A stretch of DNA of 64,000 nucleotides from Syngnathus acus (Eukaryota; Chordata; Actinopteri; Syngnathiformes; Syngnathidae), in contig NC_051097.1 of NCBI RefSeq assembly GCF_901709675.1, positions 10,394,039-10,458,038 on the forward strand, given 5' to 3'. Within the stretch, counting starts at the first letter, position 1, and each line of letters begins with the position of its first letter. The position numbers were made by a program, and so were the translations under genes. The notes below the pieces were generated by a model. The model was given only the letters and a program-made list of their open reading frames with translations. It was not told where the DNA came from and searched no databases. Shown here one piece after another: positions 1-14,265 of the stretch.

Positions 1-3000
1 TTCGACGGACACATTGACGTCTACTCCATCATGGGCGGCAGCAGCCAGGCGCAGAGCCAGAGGCACGCTGACCAGGTGGGACACACTTTTCATGCAGATC
101 CCAATGACGCATACAGCTTTTGCATTTTCACACAGCATCCCGAAATGAGGTTCAATTAAATCCATTCAATGAGTAGTTAAGATGCTCACTTTCTTCTTTT
201 TCCAGATTAGTAACTCCTTCGGCAACATGGACCCCTTTGGGACAGGACAAACACTACCACCACTGCAGCTACCTCAGACGGCTGCCCGCCCTGCTAGCAT
301 CAACCCCCTGAAGAAGCCCCCCAAGTGGATCCGCAGGCCTGTCGGGGCATCGTTTGCAGTGAGTTTCTGAAATGGCACTTGTTTCCTTCCCTGTGGTGTT
401 CCTCAAGGGTCAATCTTAGGACCCATCAGGCACAACAACAACAAAATTCTTTTGGGGAGAGATATCAGGATGCTTTTGTGAGAACAACAATGTCCTGATC
501 CTGACTTGTCATCCTGCAGTTTGGCGGAAAGCTGGTATCCCTGGAGAACGGCCCGGCAAACGGGCAGCAGCCCGGTGGCCCCCACCTGGTTCACATCAGC
601 CAGGTGGTGACAGAGACGACCTTCTTGACGCGCTCGGAGCAGCTCCAGGCTACGCTGAGTGCGGGCACCTTCCAGGAATTCTGCCAGGAAAAGATCCAAG
701 GGGCCCAGGACCAGTTTGAAGAAACTGTTTGGTCTTTCCTCAAGGTAACTTTCAGATGATGAAATGATGTACACTTGAAAATAAAGACCTGCGTGTGTTT
801 TCCAGGCCAACTTTGAAAGTGACATTCGCAATAAATTCTTGGAGCTTCTGGGCTACAACAAAGAGGAGCTTGCTGCCAAGGTGAGGCCCACCCACCCGCG
901 TGTTGGATTAAAACACCAAACCGTATTTATTCATCTAATGTTAGCTTAATGCTAATGCAAAACGTCTTTGTTGTGCGATCGTGTCTGCAGATATCTGCGG
1001 CGCTTGAGGGCCAATGTGCTGAAGCTCGGCCGGTGGACGCAGCGGTCGCTCCCGCCAGCGCTCAGCTGCCGCTTGACAATCCAGAGGCAGCGTTCGACCT
1101 GATCGCCAGCGCAAACATAAACACGGACGCCGCTCCGGAGAGCCTGGACAGCACCGTAGGAGAACTCGACCTGAGCGTAGCTCCTCAGGAGGAAGTGGAG
1201 GAGGAGGAGGAGGAGGACATCTCGTTGGAAGAGGTAACTGAGACGGGACATTCAAAAGTCTACGATGAAGGAATGAAGAGAATCAAATCGGGGGGAAAAT
1301 GGAAATACGAAGACTGAATTGAACTACTGCAAATATCAAAGGGGAGAAAAGGAGTCATGTCAGGATGCGCCTTTCCTCTTTTCCAGGAGGTGCCGCTGGA
1401 CGAGAAGGAGGAGGAGGAGCCCGAGACTCCCGCCCAAGTCAAGGATGTCTCCAAGACTTCTGCAGAGGGAGTCGATCTCAGCATCAGTAAAGGTAATCAT
1501 AACAAATGAGGATTTTTATGGATGTAATAATGTTGTTGTTTTTTTTTTTTGTAATTCTTAAATTGTTTTAAATGTCTTTTCCACAGACATGGATGGTCTT
1601 ATCACACAGGCCCTGCTAATGGGCAACTACGAGGCGGCCGTGGAGCTCTGTCTCCACGACGACCGCATGGCCGACAGCATCATTCTCGCCATTGCCGGTG
1701 GCGCCGACCTCCTGGAGAAGACGCAGACAAAGTATTTCCGCAAGATGCGTGGCAAAATCACCAAGGTAGAATTCAAAGAACAATTAAAAGTACCTCCCGA
1801 TTTGCGTCTTCAAATTTAATGGGTTTTTCTGTCCGGTAGCTGATCAGCGCCGTGGTGACTAAAGACTGGCGCGACGTGCTGACAACGTGCGACCTGCGCA
1901 ACTGGAAGGAGGCGCTGGCGGCCGTCATGACCTACGCCAAACCCGCCGAGTTCTCGTCATTGTGCGGTAAAGCGAGCGCCGTATTTGGTCTCGTCGCCTT
2001 ACACGACTGGCAAATAGTTAGCGATTACGACTCACTCGTTCTCAGACCTCCTCGGGGTCCGTTTGGAGGCGTGTGGTGACCCCGATCTGCGAGCTCAAGC
2101 CTGTCTGTGTTATATCTGCGCCGGCAACGTGGACAAACTGGTGGCCTGCTGGAACGCGGCCGGCCAACGAAACTGCCCATTATCCCTGCAGGTGTGCTGG
2201 GGAACGTTTTCCCATTCTGTCTCTTTGCTCTTTCCATCACGCATGGATACAAAAACATGTTGATGTGCTTTTGTTTTCTATCCTCCACACAGGACCTGGT
2301 GGAGAAAGTGGTGGTCCTGCAGCGCGCTATGGAGCAGACTCAGCGCTCGGGTCGTGACGCCAACGCCGGCGCCCTGCTGGCTGAGGAGATGGCTCGCTAC
2401 GCCGGCCTTCTGGCTTCCCAGGGCAGCCTGTCCGAGGCCATCGGCTACCTGCCCAACAGCAGCGGTCAGGTGAGCTAGCCACAGCTGCAAAAGCTAGCAG
2501 TGCTAACAAGCTAGCCTGTGTGAGAAGATGATCATGTCTGCCGTCTATTCGACTGCCAGGCGGCAGTAGAGCAGCTCCGTGAACGCCTCGGTCGGGCTCT
2601 GGGTCAGCAGGCGGCGGGTCCAGTCCGGACCCCTAGATCTCAGACTCAGCCTGGCGGCCTTCAGCCCCGCCATGCTTTCACCCCGGTCCAGCCTGCTCCC
2701 CTCACAGGATCCGTACCGCTGCAGACACCCGCCTCCATACCGGCCCAGCAGCAGTATTACCAGCCTGTAAGTACCGCTAAGGACCCAAGAGTTTTGGCCT
2801 AATTACAGATTATTAATTGCAAAAAAAAATACGTGTGTGGTTCAGGGGAGGTCCGCCTCCACTGTCACCTCGTGGAGTAACCAGACACCGACATCCCTGC
2901 CCAACGTCTCGCTTCCGCCGCAAGTGGCTCCTCCCTCCGAGCAGCAGCAGGTACCCCGATTGTTCTCTCAAACACCTATGCCCGTAATCTAACTGGAATT

Positions 3001-4826
3001 TTCTTTCCTATTCCCAGCAGGCCGAAGCGCCAAATCCTGTCTACGGGATGCCGCCTTCGGCCCCCGCGGCCTCTGCCGGCTCGACCTACATGTACTCTCC
3101 GCAATACCAGCGTGAGTCTTTATTTAGGACACAAAAAAGTAGGAAGGAATAAAGACGGCAAAGCTTGTTTGTTTCCTTTAAACAGTCAAACATTTCACGG
3201 TGGGAATGTTTGCCGTCTTAGCATGTGTCTATGACTTCTTCCTGGATTGTTTCCCCCCCCACTAACAGCATCTATTGAATGTCAGCCCAACCCCAGGTCC
3301 AGCACTTCCCGCCTGGAGCCTTTCAGCCTCATCACTACTCTGAGCCCCCTTACCCTCCTCAGCCACCCGGCTTCCTCGCCCAATGCCTGCCCTCCTCTCC
3401 TCCTCCTTCTTCGCTTGCTCCTTTCTTTCCCAGCTGCTCCTCTTCCGGAGCGTCTTTCCAGCACGACGCGCCGGGCTTTCCTGGGTCGTATGTGCCGCCG
3501 CCTCCGCCCGGCGGAGTCTCAGGTACAAAGTTTGAGCTCGAGCAGACCCTCGACCCCCAGGCAACAGGTGCGAGAGTCCGCCGTGACACCCTTTAATCGC
3601 CCGAACCCGTCCTGTGTGCCTTTTCCTCTTCCTGTGATTCATCTCAATCAATTGATCCATAGACTGAATGATTTAATCACAATCATTCTACCAATAAGTT
3701 GATGACAGGCGCCAATCAACTTGTTAACCAGTGACTTGATACCAAAGGAATTAATGACTGATAACTAATTTCTTTATGATCCATGAATTAATTAATGACC
3801 ACTGATTTGATAACAAATATGGTGAAATATTTCCGGAGCAAACCATTCTGTTTGCGTGTACAGGGCCCCAGAATGGTTGGAATGACCCTCCAGCTCTGAG
3901 CAGAACATCCAAGAAGAAGGTGACTCTTCTTTTCTGTGAATCCACTTGACACTTTTCTTCTTTATTATATTAATCTCAATTCCCCAATTTCGCACAGGTC
4001 CCGGAGAACTACACCCCGCCCGCCCCTATCACTTCTCCCATCATGGCTCCTTTGGGTTCAGACCCTAACGCCCACCCTGTAAACTCTGGAGCACCGCAGG
4101 GCTCGGTCCCGGGTCCTCAAGGGGGGTTCCAGACGATCCCCCCGCCGACCCTCAACCCAAGCATACCCGCTGAGGGAGCGCCCGGGGGCCCCACAGGAGA
4201 TGCCATACAGGTGGGTATCATTTTGTATTATTTTGTGGCGAGGTAATTAACTTGACGAAGGACTGTGTCCAGCCCTCGCAGTGCATCCCGGCTGAGAAAA
4301 TCGCCAAGAAGCCCATCCCGGAGGAGCACTTGGTCCTCAAGACCACCTTTGAGGGCCTGATCCAGAAGTGCTTGGCTGTTGCTACCGACCCGGTCAGTGA
4401 GAAGGAAGAAACTTGTTCATGTTAGCGTGAGCCAGCTAACACTTTTCTTTTGAATTGTTCCAGCAAACTCGGAGGAAGCTCGATGATGCCAACAAGCGTC
4501 TGGAGGCGCTCTACGACAAACTGCGGGACCAGACGGTGAGTTTTGTTCATTCCAAGGGAAAATATCACTTTCTATTCGACTTCATAAAAACACAGCCATA
4601 ACTGAATCGCTTCTGCATCACTTCTGCATCACTCCTTTTCCCGCAGCTTTCTCCCGCCATTGTGGGGGGTCTGCACAACATGGCACGCAGCATCGAGGCG
4701 CGGGCCTACACCGAGGGCCTGGGCATCCACACGCACATCGTTAGCAGCAGCAACTTCAGCGAGACGTCGGCTTTCATGCCCGTCCTCAAAGTGGTGCTGA
4801 CGCAGGCCAACAAGCTGGGCGTGTGA
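1..4826 (+). CDS. sec31a: Protein transport protein Sec31A, 3' part (5' end outside window)
   Basis: Outer-coat subunit of COPII vesicles, which pairs with Sec13 at ER exit sites and drives cargo export from the ER. Nineteen exons are visible, the first cut by the window edge: 1-75, 206-358, 520-744, 806-880, 991-1233, 1387-1492, 1587-1765, 1840-1966, 2046-2191, 2293-2469, 2560-2766, 2846-2950, 3018-3111, 3286-3567, 3864-3919, 3998-4210, 4273-4392, 4464-4535, 4647-4826. They give 944 residues in one frame, against about 1220 for human SEC31A, so the N-terminal WD40 propeller is mostly missing here. Seen in order: the end of the propeller region ([14 protein letters not shown]), an acidic stretch ([15 protein letters not shown]), the helical ancestral coatomer element (about 1587-2469), a long Pro/Gln-rich linker (2560-4210) and the conserved C-terminal helical domain ending [11 protein letters not shown]. 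In human, ENOPH1 and HNRNPD lie nearby on 4q21, which fits the neighbours here. Confidence 0.95.
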
Positions 4827-5197
4827 GCCCGTGTGGTACCACGTGCTGCCAATCAAGGGCTATTTTTTTTATTTTTATTTCCACTACCAATCATGCTGAT
4901 TGCTTTTAAATTGACTTTATATGAAGTGATACAATCCAAATGGATCATGTTCAATGCCAACAGGAAGAAAAAGGGAACAGTCGGAGCATCTCAATGAGCA
5001 GAACTAGACTGATTAATTGATCATTCATGTTTTTAAAAACTTTCTTATGTCAGCATTATTGTTTTTAAGAAGTCTGAGTTGTTAATTGCGCCCATTTAGG
5101 TTTTTATTTTCCTCCTCCTTTCAACTCCGCCTACTTGGACCAAGTTTTAATCCAACCCCAATACACTCTGCATCCAAAACTGTATTATTCTCTGCGC

Positions 5198-5203
5198 TTT
5201 ATT
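5198..5203 (-). promoter_or_regulatory. Poly(A) signal for enoph1
   Basis: TTTATT on the + strand reads AATAAA on the minus strand, 184 bp downstream of the enoph1 stop codon. It is the nearest canonical signal in the right orientation. Confidence 0.5.
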
Positions 5204-5254
5204 TACAAGGTGACTGTGTCACCGGATACTAGATTAGGAACGGATGCAAAATCT

Positions 5255-5260
5255 AATAAA
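5255..5260 (+). promoter_or_regulatory. Poly(A) signal for sec31a
   Basis: AATAAA lies 430 bp after the sec31a stop codon and is the first canonical hexamer on this strand after the gene. It sits beyond the probable enoph1 poly(A) signal on the other strand, so the two mRNAs should overlap by several tens of bases. Confidence 0.55.
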
Positions 5261-5386
5261 CAAAAGGACAAAGTGATGAGGATGGCACGTTTACTGTAAA
5301 TAAGACAAACCACATAAACATTAAGGTTGAGGCCTTTAAAAATGTGCTTTCGTATACTTGACGTCTTTTTCTTTTTGGAGCCTCCG

Positions 5387-7053
<1,667 letters not shown>

Positions 7054-7622
7054 TGTTGTTGATTTTGTTTTACCCACGGCTTAGCTAACCTTAGCCTAAT
7101 TAGCTTCGCCGGACCGGTAGCTCGGTGTGTATGTGACGCTCACCGGTCGTGCAACGCTCGCTAATCAAATTGGAAATGGCTAGAAATGGTTTTAAAGGGG
7201 GGGAAATATGTTATACTTAATTCGCTAGTAGCATGGTTGCGGCTCTAAACATATGTCGACCCTCAGCAGTAGTATCAAGGCGAATCAACGTTAAACGTCC
7301 GTGTCTCCTCCAAACCTGGTGGTGGCGCTGCAGTATTTCCGGTTTCATGACCGAACCAAGCGCCGTTCGAGCGAAGAAGACGTGGGTAAAGAGGGAGACC
7401 CACCGCCAAGTAAATAAACGGCGAATATCGCCATTTATAAAGAATTTGGCAAATATTTCGGGTAACTCGCGATCGAACCGAAGCATAGCATAGCATCTGT
7501 GAGGCTAATTCTCCAACTAGCCTCGCGGTGAGCGCCAAGAATTTTAGCTCTTAGCTTCTCTTCACCGACGCAACGCCAGCTGTACAAATAAGAAGAAATA
7601 CGCAAAGAAAAAAGAAACAAAC
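7054..7622. promoter_or_regulatory. Shared divergent promoter region of enoph1 and hnrnpd
   Basis: The start codons of two genes on opposite strands are separated by only 569 bp, so both promoters and 5' UTRs must fit here. The sequence has scattered CpG dinucleotides (7100-7160, 7290-7400, 7440-7600) and no obvious TATA box. A bidirectional CpG-type promoter is an inference from the spacing. Confidence 0.6.
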
Positions 7623-10600
7623 ATGTCGGACGACTGCGAGTTCAGTGAAGACGTCGGCATCATGAGGATGGAAGAGGACGGCGAGGCGTATTGCGACGAC
7701 CCCATGACGGCCGCGGCGGCGGGCGACAGCGGCCTAGATGGGGGCGAGGCCGAGGGGGCGAGGATCGACGCCAGTAAAAATGAGGAGGATGAAGGGTAAG
7801 ACTTGCATGTTTGAAATGTTTGTCGACAACGTAGCGGGGTTTGCCTGCTGTTCGTCAAATTAGGTCGTCAAATTACTGTACAGTGATATCGAATAACCCC
7901 TCTCTCCGTTGGAACTACTAAATAGTGTTTCCTCGCCCTTTTACCGCTCTTTAAATGGTGTCTGTTAAAGCCATTTTTAAATCTATATTATATAACATGA
8001 ACGAAGTCTGAATAGCATACCTGATGATCAACAGCGAGATGAAAAGGCAGAGAAGGTCCCCAATTACACTCAATAGTAGTAGCCATCCGAGCACGTTGTT
8101 GTACCATGAGTTTTAAAGGAGCACTTTACGGTGCATAATTACTCCATGAACATTTTATGTTCATTAAGATGGGCTAGTGTTTCTTATTTTGTGTTAGCAG
8201 ACTGTTGTTGGATATAATGCTATGGTTTGTGTGAACATTTGCCTTGTGATAGCTAGCCAGGGGTTTGCTCGACATGACAGATGACAAGAAATGTTCAGAG
8301 TAACAAACACATTGATAACTTTATCGCTCCCGTGCCACCAACACCAAGATAGCAGCAATTGATTTTAATCAAGCAGATTGGCAAGGTTGTGAACCTCATG
8401 CGAATGGATAAAAGCCATATCATCATAATCGTCATGTTACCAATAGGAAGGTGTTTGTCGGGGGCCTCAGCTGGGACACGACCAAGAAGGACCTAAAAGA
8501 CTACTTCTCCAAGTTTGGGGACGTTATCGACTGCACTCTGAAACTGGACCCCATGACTGGCCGCTCCAGGGGATTCGGCTTTATACTCTTCAAAGATGCC
8601 GAAAGTGTTGACAAGGTATATCGACATTTATTTGACATCCTTGATGTTCAATGTTAGGCTCATGTTCTTTGTTCTCGTGAGTCAGCCACAAAGCCTTTTT
8701 GGTTTTACTCGACATGCGTGTGCTGCAAATGTTCAGTCAGCTTGATGGCAAGCTGCTTTATTGGTTTAATATGGATGGATAATTTTGTTGCCCAGGTCAC
8801 TGCGCAAAAGGAGCATAAACTCAACGGGAAGGTCATTGACCCCAAAAAAGCTAAGGCCATGAAGAGCAAGGAGCCAGTCAAGAAGATCTTTGTGGGCGGC
8901 CTCTCTCCAGACACTCCCGAGGAGAAAGTCCGAGAGTACTTCGCCACCTTTGGAGAAGTCAGTTTCCCATTCCCGGCGTCTTTTTTTCGCCTCTTAATCG
9001 AACCGCAGTCATATTTGTTTTATATTTCATCAGGTGGAGGCCGTGGAGTTTCCCGTGGAGAGCAAAACCAACAAAAGGAGAGGCTTCTGCTTCATAACGT
9101 TCAAGGAGGAGGAACCAGTGAAGACCATCATGGAGAAGAAGTATCACAACATCGGCCTGAGCAAGGTATTGTCACTCGCAGCTCGATGTGTGTCTGGGCA
9201 GAAATTGAAACGGGAAAAAAAACTTTCTGGGCTGTGTGGTGGTGTGCAGTGTGAAGTGAAGGTGGCCATGTCCAAAGAGCAGTACCAACAGCAGCAGTAC
9301 TGGGGAGGAAGAGGAGGTTACTCGCCTAGGTCTCGAGGGAGGGGAGGCGGTGAGTCCCACGTTAAAAATGTCATTTGTTACATTGGCTAGCTTACATGTA
9401 TTGATGCTAGTTTGCAGCTGCACACCTCGCGCTCTCACCAGCCCCGGTGTAGGCTGTTTCTCAAAGCGTTGTCGAGGTTGCGTGTGTGATCCGAGTATGT
9501 GATCCCAGGTCCCGGCCCCAATTGGAACCAGGGCTACGGCAACTACTGGAATCACGGCTACAGCAACTACGGCTACGGCAATCAAGGCTACGGCGGATAC
9601 GGCAGCTACGATTACTCTGGTTACGGCAACTATTACGGATACGGTGGCGACAGTAGTAAGTCCATGTGTGACGATCTCTGTAGACCATTTGAACGAGCTA
9701 GATCATATTTTTATTGAGGGTGGGGGTGGGGTAGTGGGTGGGTTCGGGGAGGGGGGAGGGGGGGTCGGGGCTCTGTTGGGACAAAATATGGATTTCATGA
9801 TGTATTGTATTGTCTGTTACAATACAGCCTCGATACATCCGCATCAAATATCAATATTGTCACTGTCATAATTGTCAATCTTTAATGTCAACACTGCATC
9901 TAAACATGTTTTATTAACATTGTGAGTGTATTTTTGTTTTGTTTTATTTCATTTTTTGTGTACTTAACATGGAAGGGCAGTTTTGTGGGATTTCCCTTCT
10001 GTTTCATATACAGGTGCATCTCAATAAATTAGAATATTGTGGAAAAGTTCATTTACTTCAGTAGTTCAATTCCAAACTCCAAAATTGTTTTAACACTTTA
10101 AGGTTGATTCGTTTCAGAAGGCAAATTCCTTATTCATTTCTATCCCTATAAAAAAAATAAAAATGTGTCATTCTAATTTCTTGAGATGGTGGATTTGGGG
10201 TTTTTGTTAGCTGTAAACTATAATCATCAAAATTATCAAAAAAAATAAAATTCTGAAATATTACACTCTGTGTGTAGTGAATCTATGATTGCCACTTATT
10301 GAATTGAACTGCTGAAATAAATTGAGTTTCCCATTGAAGGAGATGCACCTGTATATTGTGATGTTTGATATCGCTTTAATTGCTGCATCATATTAATGCT
10401 GGCTAAATATTGCGTTAATACTTAATCACTCCACAACACCCACCTTTTTGTCTCTCCGCTGTTGTCTGGCACGGTTGTTAACAACGATTCCTCCCCCACA
10501 AAATGTAAAAAAGCGCAACGCTTAAACCACAATGTCGGACCACAGCGCTGTTGATGTTCGCATTCAAGACCCTTGATCAAACTTAACGACACCACCAATC

Positions 10601-11393
10601 TGTTGAACGCGCTCACATAGCTAGCACACTAAACGATAATGATGGTAAAGCTTGGCGTTCCCTATATATTGACATCGCCACCTATTGGCCTGGCATGCAC
10701 ATTACAGTAGTTTATTTCTGACAATTTCACGTCGCCCAGTTCCGTTGAATCAGGCTTTCACACTGCTTTGCATCTGATACTTATTGATCCGTAGAAGCGT
10801 TTTTGCCATATCTGTAATGCACCCTTGCAGCCTTGTGCAGTCGTCTGGGACGGCAACAGTTGCGTTCCACACGAAAGAGCCCGTCCAGTGAGTATTGGGT
10901 GTTAAACGTCACACTTGTTGTATGGATTGCCCTTTTATTATTAGTCAGTTTACATCACTCGCAAAAAAGTCAGGTATACAGTGTCAGGCTTTAACATGAG
11001 TTGCAGGTGTTATTGGTGTCCACTTGAGGGCGCCATCGTCACTTGCCACGCGAATAGAGGATCTTTGACTTTGAGTGTGTGTGGCTTTAAAAGGTGTGGC
11101 CTGCCCGGTGAGTGATGTGGGAGTCAGCGAACGAATGTACAGTTGACTCATAAACTCAGGTTAGCTGTTAACCGGCTAAATTATCCGAATAATCATTTCA
11201 GCCATAAAATTACACAACACTGGTTAAAAAAAATAAATGCACGTTAAACGTGCCACTTGAATCTATTGTGCTTTTTGTTTTACTGTTGTTATTATTATTT
11301 TGTCGTTTTGTGCCCTCACCCGTAGATGAGCCGGCCGGCTACGGCAAGTCGCCGCGGCGCCCCATTCACAGCAGCAGTTACAGACCGTACTAA
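7623..11393 (+). CDS. hnrnpd: Heterogeneous nuclear ribonucleoprotein D (AUF1)
   Basis: RNA-binding protein of nucleus and cytoplasm that binds AU-rich elements and controls mRNA decay and translation. Exons: 7623-7795, 8447-8615, 8796-8957, 9034-9165, 9250-9349, 9509-9655, 11326-11393, giving 316 residues. RRM1 has RNP2 VFVGGLSW and RNP1 [11 protein letters not shown]2 has RNP2 IFVGGLSP and RNP1 RGFCFITF. A Gly/Tyr/Asn-rich tail ([18 protein letters not shown]) follows and ends [11 protein letters not shown], close to the SYKPY end of AUF1. The linker [12 protein letters not shown] and RRM1 match HNRNPD better than HNRNPDL or HNRNPAB. That assignment is from memory of the family, so a paralogue mix-up is possible but unlikely. 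The last coding intron (9656-11325) carries a small mariner-like element. A 3' UTR intron follows the stop codon. Confidence 0.9.
10009..10353. mobile_element. Non-autonomous Tc1/mariner-like element (MITE)
   Basis: The element is 341 bp with perfect 12-bp terminal inverted repeats (CAGGTGCATCTC at 10011-10022 and its complement at 10340-10351). A TA dinucleotide flanks each side (10009-10010 and 10352-10353), as expected for Tc1/mariner target-site duplication. The interior is AT-rich and has no transposase frame. It lies within the last coding intron of hnrnpd. The end sequence resembles a repeat family seen across fish genomes; the family name is not certain. Confidence 0.75.
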
Positions 11394-12987
11394 AACGCTC
11401 GAGGTCACCTCAAAGAACACAAGCAGGTATGTCCACTCCAACACGCCTTCACGTCCCGTAAAACATAAAAAAAAAATAGTCCTAAATGTTTGATAATATT
11501 ATGTTGTAATGTATACATTTTCCTTTTGGTAACATAGAGGCTACACGGGGGCGATTATTTTAACTCCTGCAGCCTCCTTTGCACCTTTTATTTGGTCTCT
11601 TCTTTTTTTTTTTTTTAACTGTAAAGTTAACAGGTAAAGCACTACTACAGTAATGGATGTACAGTTCACGGAAAAGCGCAAAAAAAAAAAAAATTAGAGG
11701 AAGTATGTTGTCTCTCCTAACTCTGACATACCTTGTTTGTACCTGCCAGCGGAGCTTCCTTGCAGGCCATGAGCTGACTCCAGATACTCTCAGGGCCCGC
11801 TCAATGCGGACCGGGTACGAGACGCATACGCTCTCGCTTGCTGCCGTTTGGTATGGTCTCACAACATCCTGTATATCAACTACAAATGAAAACAGCAAAA
11901 CCAAAAAAATGGGATACCATGTTGCCGTTTTTATCAACTTTCCTTTGGCCAGCTTTTGAGTTGTTTATTAATATGTACAGTGGTGCCTTGGGATACCAGT
12001 GAGCCAACATTTGCGCTTCGGCTAACTAGCTCAATGCTAACAAACGATGTCAAACGCCGTAGTCGAGCTAACAAGTAGCATTTCAAATGTTTTAACCAAA
12101 GGGTATTTAAACACAACGGTGGAGCAACACACGCAGAAAGATCATTTAATCCTCCGAATTAAACTCGTATCTGAAGGCACCACTCTATGTGGTTAAATTT
12201 CCGTAATTTTTTACAGGCCCCCACCACAAGTAATGAATATTTGTAATTGAGTATTTGCTCTCCAAAGGATACGACAGCAATGCAGTTGTTAATCTTTTTG
12301 CAGTTCTGGTGCTTTTGTCTTTTGTCCATGAGCTAACAGCTTCTATGGACGCCGCCGTTGTGTTGGGCCATAACTTTCTTGGACATGTCTTCTCCTCTGT
12401 GTTACCGACTTCTTGTAACATTTCTGTAAAAGTAGAAATATCAAATGTAAAGCGACCAGAATTTGTCACATTCACAGACGCTTGCACGCAATGTTTCCTT
12501 TTTTTGTAATGACCTATTTTTCTTCTAGTCGTCCTCAAGATTGCTTTTTCTATTTAACGTGTGTTAATGTTAATTTATACATTTTGTTTTGGCACACGGA
12601 GATCCGTTAGGTTGCGCTGTGCCACGAGCGCGGCTGCGTGGCGGCTCTGACGTGTGCGCGTCTTTTCTCAGGTGCGGCGGCGGGGGCGAGAGGACGCGGC
12701 GGACGACGGGCAGCGGAGACGCCGCCACGCTATCGCCGCTGATTGTAAGCAAAAACAATTAACTGAAGAGCCCATATTTACTCTTTATTTTCCAGAGTGT
12801 TCTTTGGATATGACACTATTTTTGTGTGTGGGAGAGGGGGCGGGGGTTGTTGTGAATGGCTTTATTTTTAGTTACACTTATTTACAGTTGTAGATGCACA
12901 TTTATCACAATGTGTTCATTAGACTATACAACATTCGTATATACACCGACATAATGTATTCAATGTAAGCGTGGTAAAAACATTAAA
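11394..12987 (+). other. hnrnpd: hnrnpd 3' UTR with a spliced intron (11427-12671)
   Basis: Thirty-three bases after the hnrnpd stop codon there is a good donor (AAGCAG|gtatgt at 11426/11427). A good acceptor (ttttctcag) precedes a GC-rich exon starting at 12672. A possible ATTAAA poly(A) signal lies at 12982. AUF1 genes are known to splice their 3' UTR alternatively, and this arrangement fits. No coding potential was recognised between 11394 and 13309; the ORFs there are short and unlike known proteins. Confidence 0.5.
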
Positions 12988-13309
12988 ACACTTGTTTGGA
13001 TTTCTGTGGAACAAAATTATTTTTTTGTGAGTAGTGGCAGGAGTGTAACGCAAACAATTCCCGTGGTAAGCACAAAGACAGTGTCAACATTGATAGCTTT
13101 TGTACCAAAAAAAAAAAAACCATTGGAGATGTTGAAAGGTCCTACGGGTGCTTTGTTCCAATCCCCAGTTTAAGCGTTTCGTCATTCACACGTGCCGGAA
13201 GGAAGCGCTTTCACTCGTTTTTGCCAAATGCAGAAGTTGCTTGCTTAAGATGCAAGGTGATTGAATAATTAGTCTTAAAACAGGCTTTAAATTGCTCTCA
13301 AACAGCCAA

Positions 13310-14265
13310 TTATATAACGTTGGTCGCGGCGAGTATGATGAGGACGAAGATGATGACCACGATGACGCCGATAATGATGAGCATTTTGATGTTTTTCCAC
13401 CAATACTTCCTGGCCACCCGCGTGGAGGTTTTTTGGAACGAGTCGGCCTGCAAAGAACAAAAGGAAGGGCAAATTTATTAAAAAAAACAGCCGCTCAGAG
13501 ACTTTTGGTTTCCGGTTACGGGTTAAAATTTCATTTGGGTCAAAAGTCTTTTACTCACCGACGCCTGCAGGTCCCCAGTCTTGCCGATCAAGTCGTCCAA
13601 CCGGTCTCCTCGCTCCAACACTTTATCGATGTTGTCCTTTAGAATGACTTTTACCTCGTTCACTTGCCCTTGCACGTTCTCCAGCTTGGATGCGGAGCCG
13701 GACGACGGGACGTTTGGGTCAGTCTGCCGGGGTGGGGGGGGGGGGGGAATGAGCCCCTAGCAGTCAATTAAGGCTTCAACAAAACTAGTCTACACAAATG
13801 TCAAAGACCATTTAGTCTCCAAATGACGTGTTTTTGCTTTCAACAAATATAATTTTTTCTCTAATCTCGTCCACTAGTTGTTTTCAATTAACCTTAAGTA
13901 CAATAAACTTTTGGAGAAAAATCAAAGACCGTTTATTGAGCTAGAAACCCGGAAACCTTTTTTTTTTTTTTTAGTGGTGTCATCTTTATGGCATGATTAA
14001 ATGAGATTGCCTTCAAACTTCCTGCCACAATAGTGCAGCATTCTGTTTTTCTTAGTGTATATCGAACTCCATCGAATTCATCGGTATCGACAACACAAAT
14101 GAGTTTAAAAAAAACTGACCAGCTTTTAACGTCTCAAAACTCTTGTGACCACACAGCTGGGCGTCATCCACCGAGCTTTAAGTCTCTCACATGACAGGAA
14201 AGAAAAAGTCCAGATAGAGGAATAGGAAGTGTGAGACATAAATAACAAGAATAACCACTCACCAT
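13310..14265 (-). CDS. vamp8: Vesicle-associated membrane protein 8 (R-SNARE)
   Basis: R-SNARE of endosomes, lysosomes and secretory granules, involved in late endosome, autophagosome and granule fusion. Three coding exons in transcription order: 14265-14263 (the ATG alone), 13723-13559, 13447-13310. They give 101 residues against 100 in human VAMP8. The SNARE helix runs from about residue 15 to 70, with the zero-layer Arg in [11 protein letters not shown]. The juxtamembrane [12 protein letters not shown] matches the VARKFWWKNVKM of VAMP8, and a single C-terminal membrane anchor ([20 protein letters not shown]) ends ATNVI. The gene is convergent with hnrnpd, and candidate minus-strand poly(A) signals at 12861 and 12784 fall inside the hnrnpd 3' region. 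VAMP5 is a less likely alternative. Confidence 0.88.
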
